DNA from: Gnetum montanum
Lineage: Eukaryota > Streptophyta > Gnetopsida > Gnetales > Gnetaceae
Direction of reading: 5' to 3'
DNA length: 60,844 nucleotides
NCBI GenBank assembly: GCA_015680685.1
Contig: MNCI01002930.1
Coordinates: 186,053 to 246,896, forward strand
Part shown: one piece after another, positions 1-10,716 of the stretch
Layout: the number at the start of each line of letters is the position of its first letter
Position numbering within the stretch: position 1 is the first letter of the stretch
The notes under the pieces: generated by a model
Seen by the model: the letters and a program-made list of their open reading frames with translations, nothing else
What the model was told of the DNA's origin: nothing
Database searches by the model: none
Made by a program: the position numbers and the translations under genes

Positions 1-1640
1 CTTTTATTTTGCTTCTTCAAATGAGATGTCAAGTTTAAAATATCAAAAATATCTCAAATATTTCTCCTAACTTCTCTCTCAAGTAATTAGACTAACCAAT
101 CAGAAGATTACTTGTCCAACAAGTTAGGAGAAGGTTAGGTGGTTAGGGAGTTAGGAAGTTATGCATAAAATGAGGAGCATTTTATGCTAACTTTAATATA
201 ATGAGGACTTTATAGGATAATCAAAATTGCAAATTTTTAATGGGCAATAATATATTTCATAACTTGGGATAATTGGTGGCAAGTCTCTAAATCAAGGCTT
301 CACATTATAGGTATTTTAATGGTCATAATATGTATATATATACTTTGGTTAACTTGTTTTGGTATTTAAACCACCGATAGTCCCGTGAGGTTATAGATTA
401 GTGATAATTTTATATGTACTTTGGTGCAAATGTAAGCAGCAAAGTTTGTGGCTAAAATCTTTGTCTTCCCTGGTAAAAATCGCGCATAACCGTGGGCGCC
501 ATCGGATGGTTTATATTTTTTGTTTTTTTTTGCATTCCAAACCTTTGCACAAAATTGGTAGAAACTACCATGTACTTTAACCCGTTCCAGTGCTAACTCC
601 TACGATCGCGGATTGTTGAACACGGCCACACCTACGGAGTTTAACATACAACACTGACCCTGGCTTTTCTCCTTTGTTCTCTACAACTCGAATCCAAAAT
701 AAGTCTATTACAGAAATATTAGCAAAATAGCAAGCAAGAACGGATTGATAACGCAGGCCTTTCTGGTGGTTGCTGGTGCTCATGGTTGCCAAAAAAAAAG
801 GGTACAGCGGTTCATCATTTCCAGCGTGAATTCAAGATCCATATGGGTGCCCCACGTGGTGGAAGTTGTGCTACCTGCAAACGAAGAAGAAACCAATGCA
901 TCCATCCGCTATTTGGCTGCGCCGTATATGTGGCCCTGGGTTATCAAATCTCCTTTGCGCGTTGTGCAAGTGTCTCTGGCAACTGCGTCGATTTAACCAG
1001 CCCACTTAGGGTGCTAATAGAACAATCTTGTTGCCGTAAATTATGCAGAAATACAACAGCGTAATTCTGGTTTTAGGCAGAAGAAGAAAATACTGATATT
1101 TTTGTTTCTGTTTTCTGGCCACCGTAGCCCCAAATTTTAAACAACGGCTGCCCTTCTCAAAACATTTTTTTTCTGCAAATTTTCTGCCCCCTTTCTTCCT
1201 GATTGTAATCTCTTTGCCACAAAAATAAATTTCAGCAAGAAACTTCGGCTTTAGGATGGGTTTATTGTATTTCCATGACGATTTTCTGACTTGAATTAAA
1301 ACCGCTACCATTACTGCGTTTTTGAGAAACAACAATGGATTTTGCTTTCATTTTTGTGTAGTTTCCTGGAGAAGCCAGATGAAATTTGAAACAGAATTAG
1401 GACTGCCCAAGTATTTTATTTCTGATCATTTCTTTCTGCCCTGAATTCAAGTTAAACCCATTTGCTCTGAAATCCCCTGTTCTCTGAATGAATTTATCTT
1501 GCGATTTACTACCGTATTCACATTCAAACCCTTCAGTCTTGCACAAAGAAATCAGTCGCTTTCTTCCTGCTCGTTCCGGTGAATAATGTGAATAATAAAA
1601 CTCAAGATATTTTGGCACTTTATTTTCATATCCTAATAAG
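1..1640. repeat. Left arm of a 44-kb-spaced inverted repeat
   Basis: The sequence reads as the reverse complement of about 44330-45661. Matching landmarks include the outer stretch at 1-60 against 45601-45661, the CGATCGCGGATTGTTGAACA stretch near 604, the segment TGCAGAAATACA near 1042, and the segment near 1430-1600 against 44390-44540. The left arm is about 300 bases longer, mainly because of one extra block at about 774-1033. The arm contains GC-richer, promoter-like stretches (about 470-620) unlike the surrounding AT-rich DNA. I see no TG...CA ends, PBS or PPT, so I do not call it an LTR. The repeat probably continues left of the window. Confidence 0.85.
786..1064 (+). pseudogene. Fragment resembling a LOB/AS2 (LBD) domain
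   Basis: The open frame includes a Met at 842 followed by GSCATCKRRRNQC, which matches the start of the plant LBD zinc-finger-like block (C-x2-C-x6-C). The fourth Cys expected three residues later is Leu here. Downstream, an aromatic/Tyr stretch and an FA....V.G...V pattern occupy the places where LBD proteins have FAPYF and the GAS block. Parts of the similarity sit in different frames (for example AAPYM around 920-935 in another frame), so the fragment would be frameshifted. LBD proteins are plant-specific nuclear DNA-binding regulators of about 170-250 residues; only the first 60 or so residues could be present here. The block is absent from the opposite inverted-repeat arm. The assignment rests on short motifs and could be wrong. 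Confidence 0.4.
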
Positions 1641-2859
1641 GCCTCAATAGAATTTTATTTAATAAAGAATAACTCCCAAACATCTTCAACCAACATTCAA
1701 GCTATATGTTTTACTTTCAAACTCTTAAACACTGATTATCCTAATATGATAGTCCAACTGTTCCATGAAATGGCTAAATGTGCCAACAGGTAGGAGTAGA
1801 TAGTGCATGCATTACATGTTGGTGGTCCTAATGGTAGTGAAGCGATGGTGCTGAACGGTGGCTAGGAGTTATGAAATAGACATGGTGGATGGCAAGAGTT
1901 ACATTGGTGGTCATGGGTGAGAGTTACAGAATGGTCCTAATTAATGTGGGTAGTGGTAGAAACCAATGTGCATTACAATGGTGGCAGTGGTGAGTAGTGG
2001 CTATAAAGGAGAAACCAACATAGTGGACTTGGGCATCAGATCTAGGTAGTGCACTAGGGAAAATGGAAAGCGATAATTTTCTTCCTTTTCTTTACTTGCA
2101 CCCTAGGGGGAGGAGACTCCCCTCACTTTGGTAGGGCACAAAAACAAGAGTGGCTATGCATCAGGAAACAAAAACGAGCACATTAGATGAATACATGGCA
2201 TGGATGCTGTGCAGTGTTAGCCATGTGTCAATAGCAAGTAATTAGTGTGGTAGGCTCTTGAATGATGGTAGTTTCTACTATGCATCTAAAACAATGCAAA
2301 CAACATGGCATGAATTCATAGTAGGGGCATGTGATGGTGGTAGGAAACCTACCATGGACAACATGTGGTGAGGGAAACATGGAACATCAATGATGATAGC
2401 ACATGGAATCATTGGTGATAGTAGCACATGAGACATAGCATAGTAGATGATAGTTAGGTGTGCATTAGTAGCACACGATAGCATGTGGTGGTAGTGGTAA
2501 TGATCAACAATAGGTGATGTACGCATTAATAGCAAGCATTGATATTAGTGTTAGTGGTTGCATGGCAATGATAGGTAGCCTCTTTCTACCTCCTAGTCTA
2601 TGTGACGGAGGTAATGCGTGGCATAGCGATGATGCTTGTGGTAGGTTGTACTTATAGTAGTAGATGGTGGGTGGTAGTAGGTGTGTGATGCACAACATTA
2701 TATGGTAGTTGGCAAGTGATGGGTAGTGTGTTATTGTTGGTAGGTGATGGAGCTTGCACTAGTAGTTAGCGGGCCTCTCTTAGCTAGTGGTGCATGTATG
2801 GTAAAAGGTGGCACAGTGGTAGGCGATGCATTGAACAACATGGGATTTATTAGGCATCC
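1641..2859. other. GTGG/ATGG-rich low-complexity stretch, no gene seen
   Basis: From about 1780 to 2860 the + strand is an irregular run of short words such as TGGTGG, AGTGGTAG and GATGGTAG, without a clean period. The listed short open frames on either strand are low-complexity (His/Met/Ser rich) and I do not believe they are genes. By position this should contain the 3' untranslated end of Tat-like element B, but no LTR of B could be recognised. Confidence 0.5.
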
Positions 2860-4034
2860 ATGTTGAATACTAATATAAAAATATTTAGGGTGGAATGCAT
2901 TGAAGTTTCAAGTGAACTTGTTACCTTGGAGCTTAGCTATCTTGTAAACATTAGGGGCTACAACCTTCATGACTTGGAATGGTCCTGACCACATTGGTGA
3001 GAACTTAGTTTGAGGACCTTTTTACCTAGAATCTTTATCTTTCTTTAAGACTATATTACCTATTTGAAAGGATTTAGACGCAAATTTTTTATCAAACCAT
3101 CTTTTAATAATGGTTTGATGATTTGACATGTTTTCCACTACTTTTAAATGTTTAAATTCGACATCCCAAAGATAATAAGTAGCAATGAAACTTTCATCGA
3201 GATTTAGGTAATTTAGGAAGAACTCATAAGTAGGGATTTGCAAGTTGATCGGTAATATAGATTTTTGACCATAAACTAGCTCATAAGGAGTGGTCTTAAG
3301 AGATTCTTTATAACAAATATGATTTGCCCATATAGCTCATTTTACTTTTTCATGCCAAGATTTTAGATTATCATTAATCATCTTTTTAACTCCACTTAGA
3401 AGATTCTTGTAAGCCGTTTCCTTGGGGGTAATATTTTGTGACACATTTGATTATGATTTTATTATTCATAGCTCATTTAGTGATTTTTACTAACATTGAG
3501 GTAGGACCATTACTAACCACTAGTGCATATGGATATCCATATTGAGTTTTGATAACTTCCTTAAGAAATTTAATAACCTCCTAATATGTAGCTCTTCTAG
3601 TTAGTTTGGCTTCTGTCCAACGTGTAGTGTAGTTAGCTATCATTAAAATAAATTTATGTTGGCCAAATGATGGTGGATTGATGGTTTTAATAAAGTCAAG
3701 AGTCCATTATGCAAAAGGTATTACTTCAATGATGGGTTAAAGAGGTGCCCAACTTTTAGGCTTTCTTCCTTTGAACATTTGATACTAGATACAAGTTTTT
3801 CATATATTATAGGCATCGGTGGTCATAGTTGGCTTGTAATAATCAACCTTTGTAATCTTGTGAGTTAAATATAGATAGCCTAATTATCCTTCATCATGTA
3901 AGCTTTTTACTACATCATTGGCTTCTTCTTTATCTAAGCACCTAAGGAGGACTCCTTCAAAGTCCTTTCTAAAAAGATAACCATTAATCATGGTAAATTT
4001 AGAGCTTTTGGATATAAGTAGTTTATGTTTTTAC
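2860..4034 (-). pseudogene. Ty3/gypsy integrase, 3' part of split element B
   Basis: Minus-strand translation gives, in order, a degenerate zinc-finger region near 3800-3900, a core with DFIKTINPPS and YTTRWTEA (about 3600-3700), a second core segment VVSNGPTS (about 3490-3520), an AIWANHICYK...TPYELVYGQ segment (about 3240-3360), then FDKKFASKSFQIGNIVLK (about 3050-3110) and a C-terminal GPFQVMKVVAPNVYKI (about 2920-2980). This is the usual order of a plant Ty3/gypsy integrase. Two catalytic Asp positions read Asn, and several stops interrupt the frame, so it is dead. The reading continues across the nested element A into 10717-10760, which shows that it belongs to the same element as the pol at 10717-13610. 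Confidence 0.85.
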
Positions 4035-4039
4035 CTAGG
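4035..4039. repeat. Target-site duplication CTAGG, left copy (element A)
   Basis: CTAGG immediately precedes the TGATGAG start of the left LTR and is repeated at 10712-10716, immediately after the TCATCA end of the right LTR. Five bases is the usual duplication size for plant Ty3/gypsy elements. Confidence 0.9.
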
Positions 4040-4887
4040 TGATGAGTGGTGAGGTACCCCTACACTCAACCATATGAATACGAGTATTACACATGCGATC
4101 TGGTTGAACTCCGTAGACGGACTAGTTGTGGCATCTAAATAGTTAGCCTTAGGTCGTGGTTCGCTGTCTTCACATCTAGACTAGTGTTAACTTTGTCATG
4201 TGTGGTTTAGTCTAGAATGAGGTGTATGATGTGTTCTATGCTAACGCTACTCCTGAAGGCAATGGAAGATAATATTAACTAAGCTAAATTAAGAGAGAAG
4301 GGTGAGAGAGAATCTAAACTAGCCTAAGTGCAATGAGCATCCATTCCTCAATCATTCGTACATATCTTGGACTTCGTGCACCACTACCACTAGGATTACC
4401 AAGTGTAGATCCTAGGTATGCTACTAGGTTACCAAGTACTCACACTTAAATTCTCATAATAAAGTCATACTCATTCCACATTTAACAGGAGTTTAGGGTG
4501 AGAAGGCATTAACTAAGAAAGCAGTAACTAACAATTAAATAAATAATTAAGCTAAGTGAATGCTAAAATGATGAAGTAATCTTGATCTTTATTTCTAGTC
4601 ATGTGCATGTCCAAGTATGTCACACTCGAATAAAGATGCCATACAATTACAATCACCACATTGTGGGCATACACTGGGAGGAAAAAGGATTGAGAGGAAA
4701 AATGAAAACTAAAATCAAAACTAACTCTAAAACTAAAGAACTAAAAAACTACCTATCAGAACTTTCTACCTATTATTTATAGATGAGGAGATAGGCTGTA
4801 ATATCATGTTAGCTATGATATCATGTACGCGATATCGCATCAGCTGTGATATCACGACTGCGATATCATAGCCAACAATACACGACA
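4040..4887 (-). repeat. Element A 3' LTR (left on the + strand)
   Basis: The LTR starts TGATGAGTGG on the + strand and ends just before TACCCCCACAACTG. In the first 109 aligned bases against the right LTR I count 13 differences, 10 of them transitions. It contains a TATA-box candidate on the minus strand (TATAAATA near 4770-4780), two CTAGG.TTACCAAG-type motifs near 4390-4435, and a cluster of GATATC palindromes at about 4815-4870. Confidence 0.9.
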
Positions 4888-4899
4888 TACCCCCACAAC
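4888..4899 (-). other. Element A polypurine tract
   Basis: On the minus strand this reads GTTGTGGGGGTA and lies directly before the TG of the 3' LTR, as expected for the plus-strand primer of reverse transcription. The same tract with the same position is seen in element D (TTGTGGGGGTA at 29692). Confidence 0.8.
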
Positions 4900-5092
4900 T
4901 GAATGAAAACTCGTCCTTGAGTTAAAGTGAGAAAAAGATCCATTGATTACACAGTGGATAGGTACAAGATTATTGGATGGTAAAAATGGGTTTATGTCGC
5001 AGTGTGGAATCAAAACAAAATTGAGACACAACACAAAGAATGTGCAATAGCTACAAAATTGGTGGAACTCATGTAGTTCCTGGTGGTGGCAA

Positions 5093-5816
5093 CTCCTTCA
5101 TAGGTTCTTTCCCTTTTCTTGCATTCTAGGTCTTAGGATTTGATGGCATTGAAGTATGGCTTGGAGTTTCTCCTCTTTTAAGGCCTTGAGTACCTTGGCA
5201 TACATGTGAGTTTGCACTTGTGCCATAGAGGCATCCCAATTAGCCTTCTCTTTTTCTTCCACCATCCTTTTATTCTCTATCAATACTTTATTAAGTTGCT
5301 TGGTTCTGAAAGTGTCTAGCTAGTTTTGAGCAACCTTTGGCCCTGTATTCGGAAGGTTTAATACTTCCAAAATGGCTTGAATAGAGAAATTAATAGTCAC
5401 ACCACAATTGTTAATTGTGGTGCCTTCTTCTTTATTGTGCCAAAATTGGTATGTTTTCCCTAAGTACCAGGCACTGCTTTCAAACAGGGTAGGCCATAAG
5501 GAAGACCCTTTGAGATGGTCCCTAATAGCGTCAGGAGTGAACTTTGCAAAAGATTCAAAATTTAATTTCATAATCACCGCAATGAATGTGGATCTTTCAT
5601 GGATAGCCTGAACACAATCCTAGGGTAATGTGAGATGTTGTCCCTATTTAGGTGCTGCAGCAGCTTCTCCTTCTACCTGCCTTGATTGTATAGTAGTAGG
5701 GTCTTCTTGATGAATGATAAATGATTGTTCCTCCTACTCTGCATGTTGTCTGCTCTCCTAGGTTGTTTCATCACACCTTGAGTAGGACCTTTCTATTGTC
5801 CACATTTCAAGGCCAT
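5093..5816 (-). pseudogene. Element A ORF3: extra 3' protein with C-terminal coiled coil
   Basis: I start it at the ATG at 5816 (MALK), which corresponds to MALK in C and MAPK in D. The N-terminal part has several stops. The best preserved stretch (5577-5320) begins KLNFESFAKF, continues with SLWP...SSAWYLGKTYQFWHNK and ends ILEVLNLPN. It is followed by a Lys/Glu-rich stretch (5283-5098) with heptad-like spacing that looks like a coiled coil. The same arrangement occurs in C and D, so it is a family feature. The position downstream of pol (in D) matches env-like or accessory ORFs of Athila-type elements, but I see no signal peptide or membrane helix. Function unknown. Confidence 0.7.
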
Positions 5817-5850
5817 TTGCAATCACATGGGGCCAATCGTTAGTAAGGTT
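5817..5850 (-). promoter_or_regulatory. Decayed splice acceptor in front of element A ORF3
   Basis: On the minus strand, ACTAACG (a branch-point-like CTAAC) lies about 25 bases before the ATG, and the three bases touching the ATG are CAA. In C and D the corresponding triplets are CAG and TAG. A G-to-A change would explain the loss in A. Inferred from position and motif only. Confidence 0.45.
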
Positions 5851-7690
5851 GTTACCCAAGTTAGGTTATACCTTACTACTTTCCTTAATGAATTTGCTTT
5901 ATCTCTGTGTGATGTTAATTATTAGAAGAAAAATGTTCCCAAAATATTTATAGTGTTTGATCCTCCTTGCATAGGTGGCTTCCAAATTTAATTTTCTGGT
6001 ATAGCTAAGGGGATGAAATTATTTTTGACACATTTTGTTCTTAATTTTATAACTAATTACCTATAAATATGTCCTTGGGGTGATAATGAATTTCAAAAAA
6101 TTTATGCACTATTTGGTGTGTGCTCCTCTCCCATGACTAAGCTGAACACTTCGGGTTCAAGTAGGTTCAAATGGAATGAAAATTGGAGTACCAACGAGCG
6201 AGTTATGGATATGAAAGCAAGGGACGTTCAATTGTAAGTTGTAGAGAGAAATTTGAAAAACTTCCCCTACGTGAATAGTTGCAAATGATGTTGATTAGCA
6301 CAAGGGGATCACATATATATATTTTCATTGAAGTTAGGGCACTTAGAGAATGTACCAAATTTTTAATAATCTTTTTTGAAATTAAACAATGTAAACTAAG
6401 GATATCTGGATGATTGTTAAAGGGTTCAAGGGTAATTCAACTAGTTCTGAAGGCACAAAAATTATGATGGTGTGGAATTTTTCAATAAGGACCTTGGATG
6501 GTAAAGGGGAGAAAAATGCTATGTGATGGTTGATAGGAACATTGAATTAGAGGGATAGTAATAAGGGAAAGAAAATCATTGGCAATAAGCTAAGGGTAAT
6601 AAATGGTGTGTGGAAGATGGGTCATGAGTGAAAATTACAAAAATTACATAAGTGGGTCCTTCCCAAAGTAGGTTCCAACCTTTAATGCCCTTGTGTAACC
6701 ACACTTAAACGTGTTTGTGGGTACTAGAAGGGTTAAACATAATCCACACTGATTCCACAAAACACACACTTGTAAATATCACTGGAATGAGGTAAGAATT
6801 CTATGCTATACAAGACATGAGCTACAATTACATGAATAGTGAGATGAGATGAACTATAGAAGGGATTGTAGAGATTGGGACATGAGGTAACTGACCCATG
6901 GCACAACGAATCCTTTGTGTGAAGCATGATTAATGTGTCATTAACCCATCATTCCAAGATTAGGACCAAGTCCATTCCTCTAATCAGTGACATCACATTG
7001 TTTCATCACATGATGAGAAACTATGAGAGTACTAGAACAAGAAGGCCTACGATCACTTGGAATTTTGTTCAAGGGAGAAGTGATTTTTGTTTTGTGGCAC
7101 TTCCTTTGTTGTTTTTTTTCTTTTTTCTTCTTTTTTGACTGCTGAATACAGAGAAGCCACCAACCTTTAGGCATGGATGCATTTTTTTCCAGTGGGACCC
7201 CATAGAAAAGCATTGGATTTTTGAGTGCCCTTTTGATTACTCTTACTCCCATTTTTCGTTAGATCTACAAGGATCTTAGTACAACCATGCTACATGATAA
7301 CTCCCACAGATGTTACCAAAGAGAATCCTCAAGTCCCCTTAATGTCACACCCTAATCATTCCCACTTGGTCCATCCCTCTTCATTCTAGATACAATGAAC
7401 ACAAAATTAATTTTAAGTTTTAAGAATGTCAAGGATATCACTATATCCTCAAATAGAACCTCTTATTTGTAGAGTGGATGAGTGGATGTAATGGGGTCAC
7501 TGTCCACATAATTGATCACTTGAGACTCAATAACATAGAACACACCTCAACCAACGAGCCACATGAGTGTTTGTTCGTAGACGAGATTACTTATAAAAAT
7601 GTAAAAAGACAAAAAGACAAAAAGAAAAAATAAGAAATTGAAAAATGAAAAACTGGAAAACAAAAAGTTGTAAAATTAAAGAAAAATGAA
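5850..7690. other. Element A internal non-coding region with two conserved blocks
   Basis: No gene is visible. Block 1 (6653-6700; on the minus strand it contains GGGCATTAAAGG and CCTACTTTGGG) matches 21737-21784 in C and 33542-33590 in D. Block 2 (about 7155-7205; CCTTTAGGCATGG on the + strand) matches about 22206-22260 in C and 33985-34025 in D. A T-rich stretch on the + strand (7100-7135) and an A-rich stretch (7600-7690) also have counterparts in C and D. Confidence 0.6.
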
Positions 7691-7979
7691 AAATATTTAT
7701 TAATCCTGCTTGGTATTAAAATGGGGGATATCCCTCATTACTAAATGGTTGAGGATGGCAAGGACTAATAAATGGAAAATGAAGATCCTTGCATGTTGGA
7801 AACATTGAAACTTGGTCATACCTACTCCATTGGGGTTCACACACTTGATTATAGTAAGCGTAGTGGGGCAATTTATAAGATGTGGTTCTTGGGTAAAGAG
7901 TTGATCCACTATGATATTTGGGATCGTAAGGTGGTATGCAAGGATCAAGACGTTGCTCTCCATGGTTGTGTTCATTAGA

Positions 7980-9700
7980 TCATATGGTTGTTGGAGTGTT
8001 AATTAGTGGCCCTAATGAAGTAACATGAGGCATTGGATTCAATGATAAGGGTGCATCATAGGGTTGGACTTGTGCTGAGTTGGAGGATGTAGTGGCCTTG
8101 GAATTGTGTTGTCCCTTCCTAGGGTCATTTCTAAAGAAGGGATGCCTTTGATGTTGCTGAGGTCTCTCACTGTTGTTGGAAATCATAGCACAAGTAACGT
8201 TTAGGGGTTGTTGCTATGGTGTAGACACCCTAGGAATAGTTGGTGGCAATGTAGAAGGAGGGAAAGGATGAGAATGTTGAAAATTAGGAGAAATGTAAAG
8301 TGCATAAGGTGGTGGTTGTGTTGAGGACATGGGCTGATAGTATTGAGGAGAATAGTAATGCGATGAGATAGAGTGTGTTAGCCCAGTTGGAGAAATAGGG
8401 CATTGGACTTGATAAGCATATGGATTTAGATGATAAGAAGGGTGTCTCTAGTTTAGGGGTGGTTTCCCCCATGACTAGGATTATTGCCACTGTGATCGAA
8501 CACAGTATCTCTGTACAAACTCTGGGTGTAAGGTGTTTTTCCATTGCTCATATAAATGTAACAAGATTGGGCATTAGCCCTTGGGGTGATCGTATAGGCA
8601 AATGTTACATTCATATGTGTGATTGGAAGTTGAGCTCTTATTTTCCTTATCCCTTCTTTCCGATTGTCTACTAATATTTTGTCCTGCTTCTTGGGTTGTC
8701 AAAACTCTATCTCCAATGATATCAATAAATTCTCCACATTTTTTATGTGTCCATTCCAACATCTTATTGATCTTTGCCTTGACTTCCTCTAGCGATTGTT
8801 GTACCAGCAAAGATGATTCTTTCCCCTTGTGATAGGTTGATTTCTCCTTTTTCTGATTATGGACCTTTGTTAAGTTGAGATTTTGGTCCCGTTGATGTGT
8901 TTGAACACTCTCCCATCTAGCCATTTCTCCTTCTTCTTTTGCTACTCGCTTAATAAGCTCTTGGACTTGATGGGTTTGTAGTTCATATAGTTGATCTTGG
9001 GCATACATCTGTAGGGTCTCTCTTGTTTCATTATGAAGCCCATCAATGATATGGTACATTAGCCTTTCCTTAGAGAACTTATGGCTTGGACAGTTGTTTA
9101 ATAGTGCATAATATCTTTCTAAGGCCATGTCCAAGGGTTCATGTTATGCTTGTTTCCATCCTTGGATTTTTTTCCTCAAGGCTGACACTCTTGCGTAGGT
9201 TTGATATCTTTCATTAAAAAGTTATACCATTGTTGGCCAATGTCATATTGAATTTGGTTTTAACAATCTATACCATAATTTTTCTTGGCCAATGAGTGTC
9301 ATAGGGAAGAGCTTGAGTTTTTGCCAACCATTATCAATGTTGTTCCATGTGTAGGGATTGTAGAGGGCTTGTAAATGTTGTTGAAAATTTAAGTCATAGC
9401 CTCCTGAAAAATTAGGGAAGTTGTTTAGATCGAGCTTGGGTAGATGACTATGTTTACGATGCCTACGAGAGATTCGAACAACCTCTTGTATTTTTTTTAG
9501 GCTTGTAGTGGCTAGTGGGGGTTTATCATCATGATGCAAGTTATGCTTTCATGCGTTGTGATGACGTTGCTTTCATTTATGTTTATAATAAATCACCACC
9601 TTAAGTTGCTTGCTCCAATCTTCATTGTCATATAGTTCGTTGGTTCTCCAATGAACTTACTCATTAGATGTGAAATTATTATAGTCTTGTAGGAGAGGCA
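7980..9700 (-). pseudogene. Element A gag polyprotein
   Basis: Gag forms the particle core that packages retrotransposon RNA. In the minus direction the pieces are a probable start near 9700 (MPLLQDY), an open stretch 9539-9243 with LNNFPNFSGGY and WQKLKLFPMTL...WYRLL, and an open stretch 9134-8574 with YALLNNCP, LMYHIIDGL and ETLQMYAQDQLYELQ followed by a charged helical region (RVAKEEGEMARWE). A Pro/Ser/Gln-rich tail runs to about 7980. Elements C and D have the same blocks (MNNIPKFMGGY, MNNIPRFEGGY). The fold is that of the retrotransposon gag family, but I saw no CCHC knuckle. The frame is broken at least between 9243 and 9134. Confidence 0.75.
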
Positions 9701-9821
9701 TGGTTGTGAAATCTTGTGTGACTTTATATGTGAATTTTTATAATTATTTCTTGCTAAAAGATATAGCGTTAATTCCTATACAGTGACCTTGTATGATATA
9801 ACTAATCTAGATAACTAGCAC

Positions 9822-9842
9822 CGTCCCCAACAATGGTGACAA
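9822..9842 (-). other. Element A primer binding site
   Basis: Immediately inside the 5' LTR the minus strand reads TTGTCACCATTGTTGGGGAC. This resembles the GGCGCCGTTGCCGGGGA-type primer site common in plant Athila/Tat elements, with several changes. C and D have related but different versions at the same place. Confidence 0.6.
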
Positions 9843-10711
9843 TGATGAGTGGCGAGGTACCCCTACACTCAACCATATGAATATGAGCGTTACACACGTG
9901 ATCCGTTTGAACTCCATAGATGGACTACTTGTGCCATCTAGATAGTTAGCCTTAGGTCATAGTTCATTGTCTTTCCATCTGGACTAGTGTTAACTTTGTC
10001 ATGTATGGTTTAGTCCAGAATGAGGTGTATGATGTGTTCTATGCTATTGCTACTCCTGAAGGCAATGGAAGATAATATTAACTAAGATAAACTAAGAGAG
10101 AAGGATGAGAGAGAATCTAAACTAGCCTAAGTGTGATGAGCATCTATTCCTCTATCATCTGTACACATTTTGAACTTCGTGCACTGCTACCATTGGGATT
10201 ACCAAGCGCAGATCCTAGGTATGCTATGGGGTTACCAAGTAGTCACACTTAAATGCTTGTAATCAAGTCATACTCATTCCACGTTTAATAGGAGTTTAGG
10301 GTGAGAAGGAATTAACTAAGAAAGTAGTAAATAACAACTAAATAAATAATTAAGCTAAGTGAATGTTACAATGATGAAGTAATCTCGATCTTTATTTCTA
10401 GTCATGTGCATGTCCAAGTACGTCACACTCGAATAAAGATGTCATACAATTACAATCACCACACTGCAAGCATACACTGGGAGGAAAAAGGGTTGAGAGG
10501 AAAAATGAAAACTAAAATCAAAACTAACTTGAAAATTGAAGAACTAAAAAATTTCCTATCAGAATTGTCTACCTCTTATTTATAGATGAGGAGACAAGCT
10601 ACAATATCGGGTACACGATATCGCGGCTAGGCTACGATATCGTGTACATGATATCATGTCAGCTATGATATCACAGCTACGATATCACAGCCAAAAGCAC
10701 ACAACTCATCA
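9843..10711 (-). repeat. Element A 5' LTR (right on the + strand)
   Basis: This is the direct repeat of 4040-4887, from TGATGAGTGGCG to TCATCA on the + strand. A TATA candidate lies at about 10575-10583 on the minus strand. The GATATC cluster at 10605-10690 is longer than in the left LTR, which accounts for most of the 21-base length difference. Confidence 0.9.
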
Positions 10712-10716
10712 CTAGG
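10712..10716. repeat. Target-site duplication CTAGG, right copy (element A)
   Basis: It matches 4035-4039. Removing 4040-10716 joins the minus-strand reading YRDIQYYL (about 10745-10722) to YLGKNINYL and on into the integrase fragment at 4034-2860. Confidence 0.9.

Larger units (their letters stand above)
4040..10711 (-). mobile_element. Element A: non-autonomous gypsy-type LTR retrotransposon (gag + ORF3, no pol)
   Basis: The element is 6672 bp, oriented minus, with two LTRs, a PBS, a PPT and a five-base target duplication. It is nested inside the integrase/RNase H junction of element B. In its own direction it carries 5' LTR, gag (about 9700-7980), roughly 2 kb of non-coding DNA, an extra ORF (5816-5093), PPT and 3' LTR. 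I find no protease, RT or integrase motifs, so it would need proteins from a relative. Its gag, its extra ORF and two non-coding blocks match elements C and D. Confidence 0.9.

Noticed and set aside
577-792. 71-codon minus-strand frame in the left arm
   Set aside because: The corresponding stretch in the right arm does not keep the frame, and the region looks promoter-like.
7772-7978. Plus-strand open frame over the element A gag tail
   Set aside because: It is antisense to the gag C-terminal region and has no family features.
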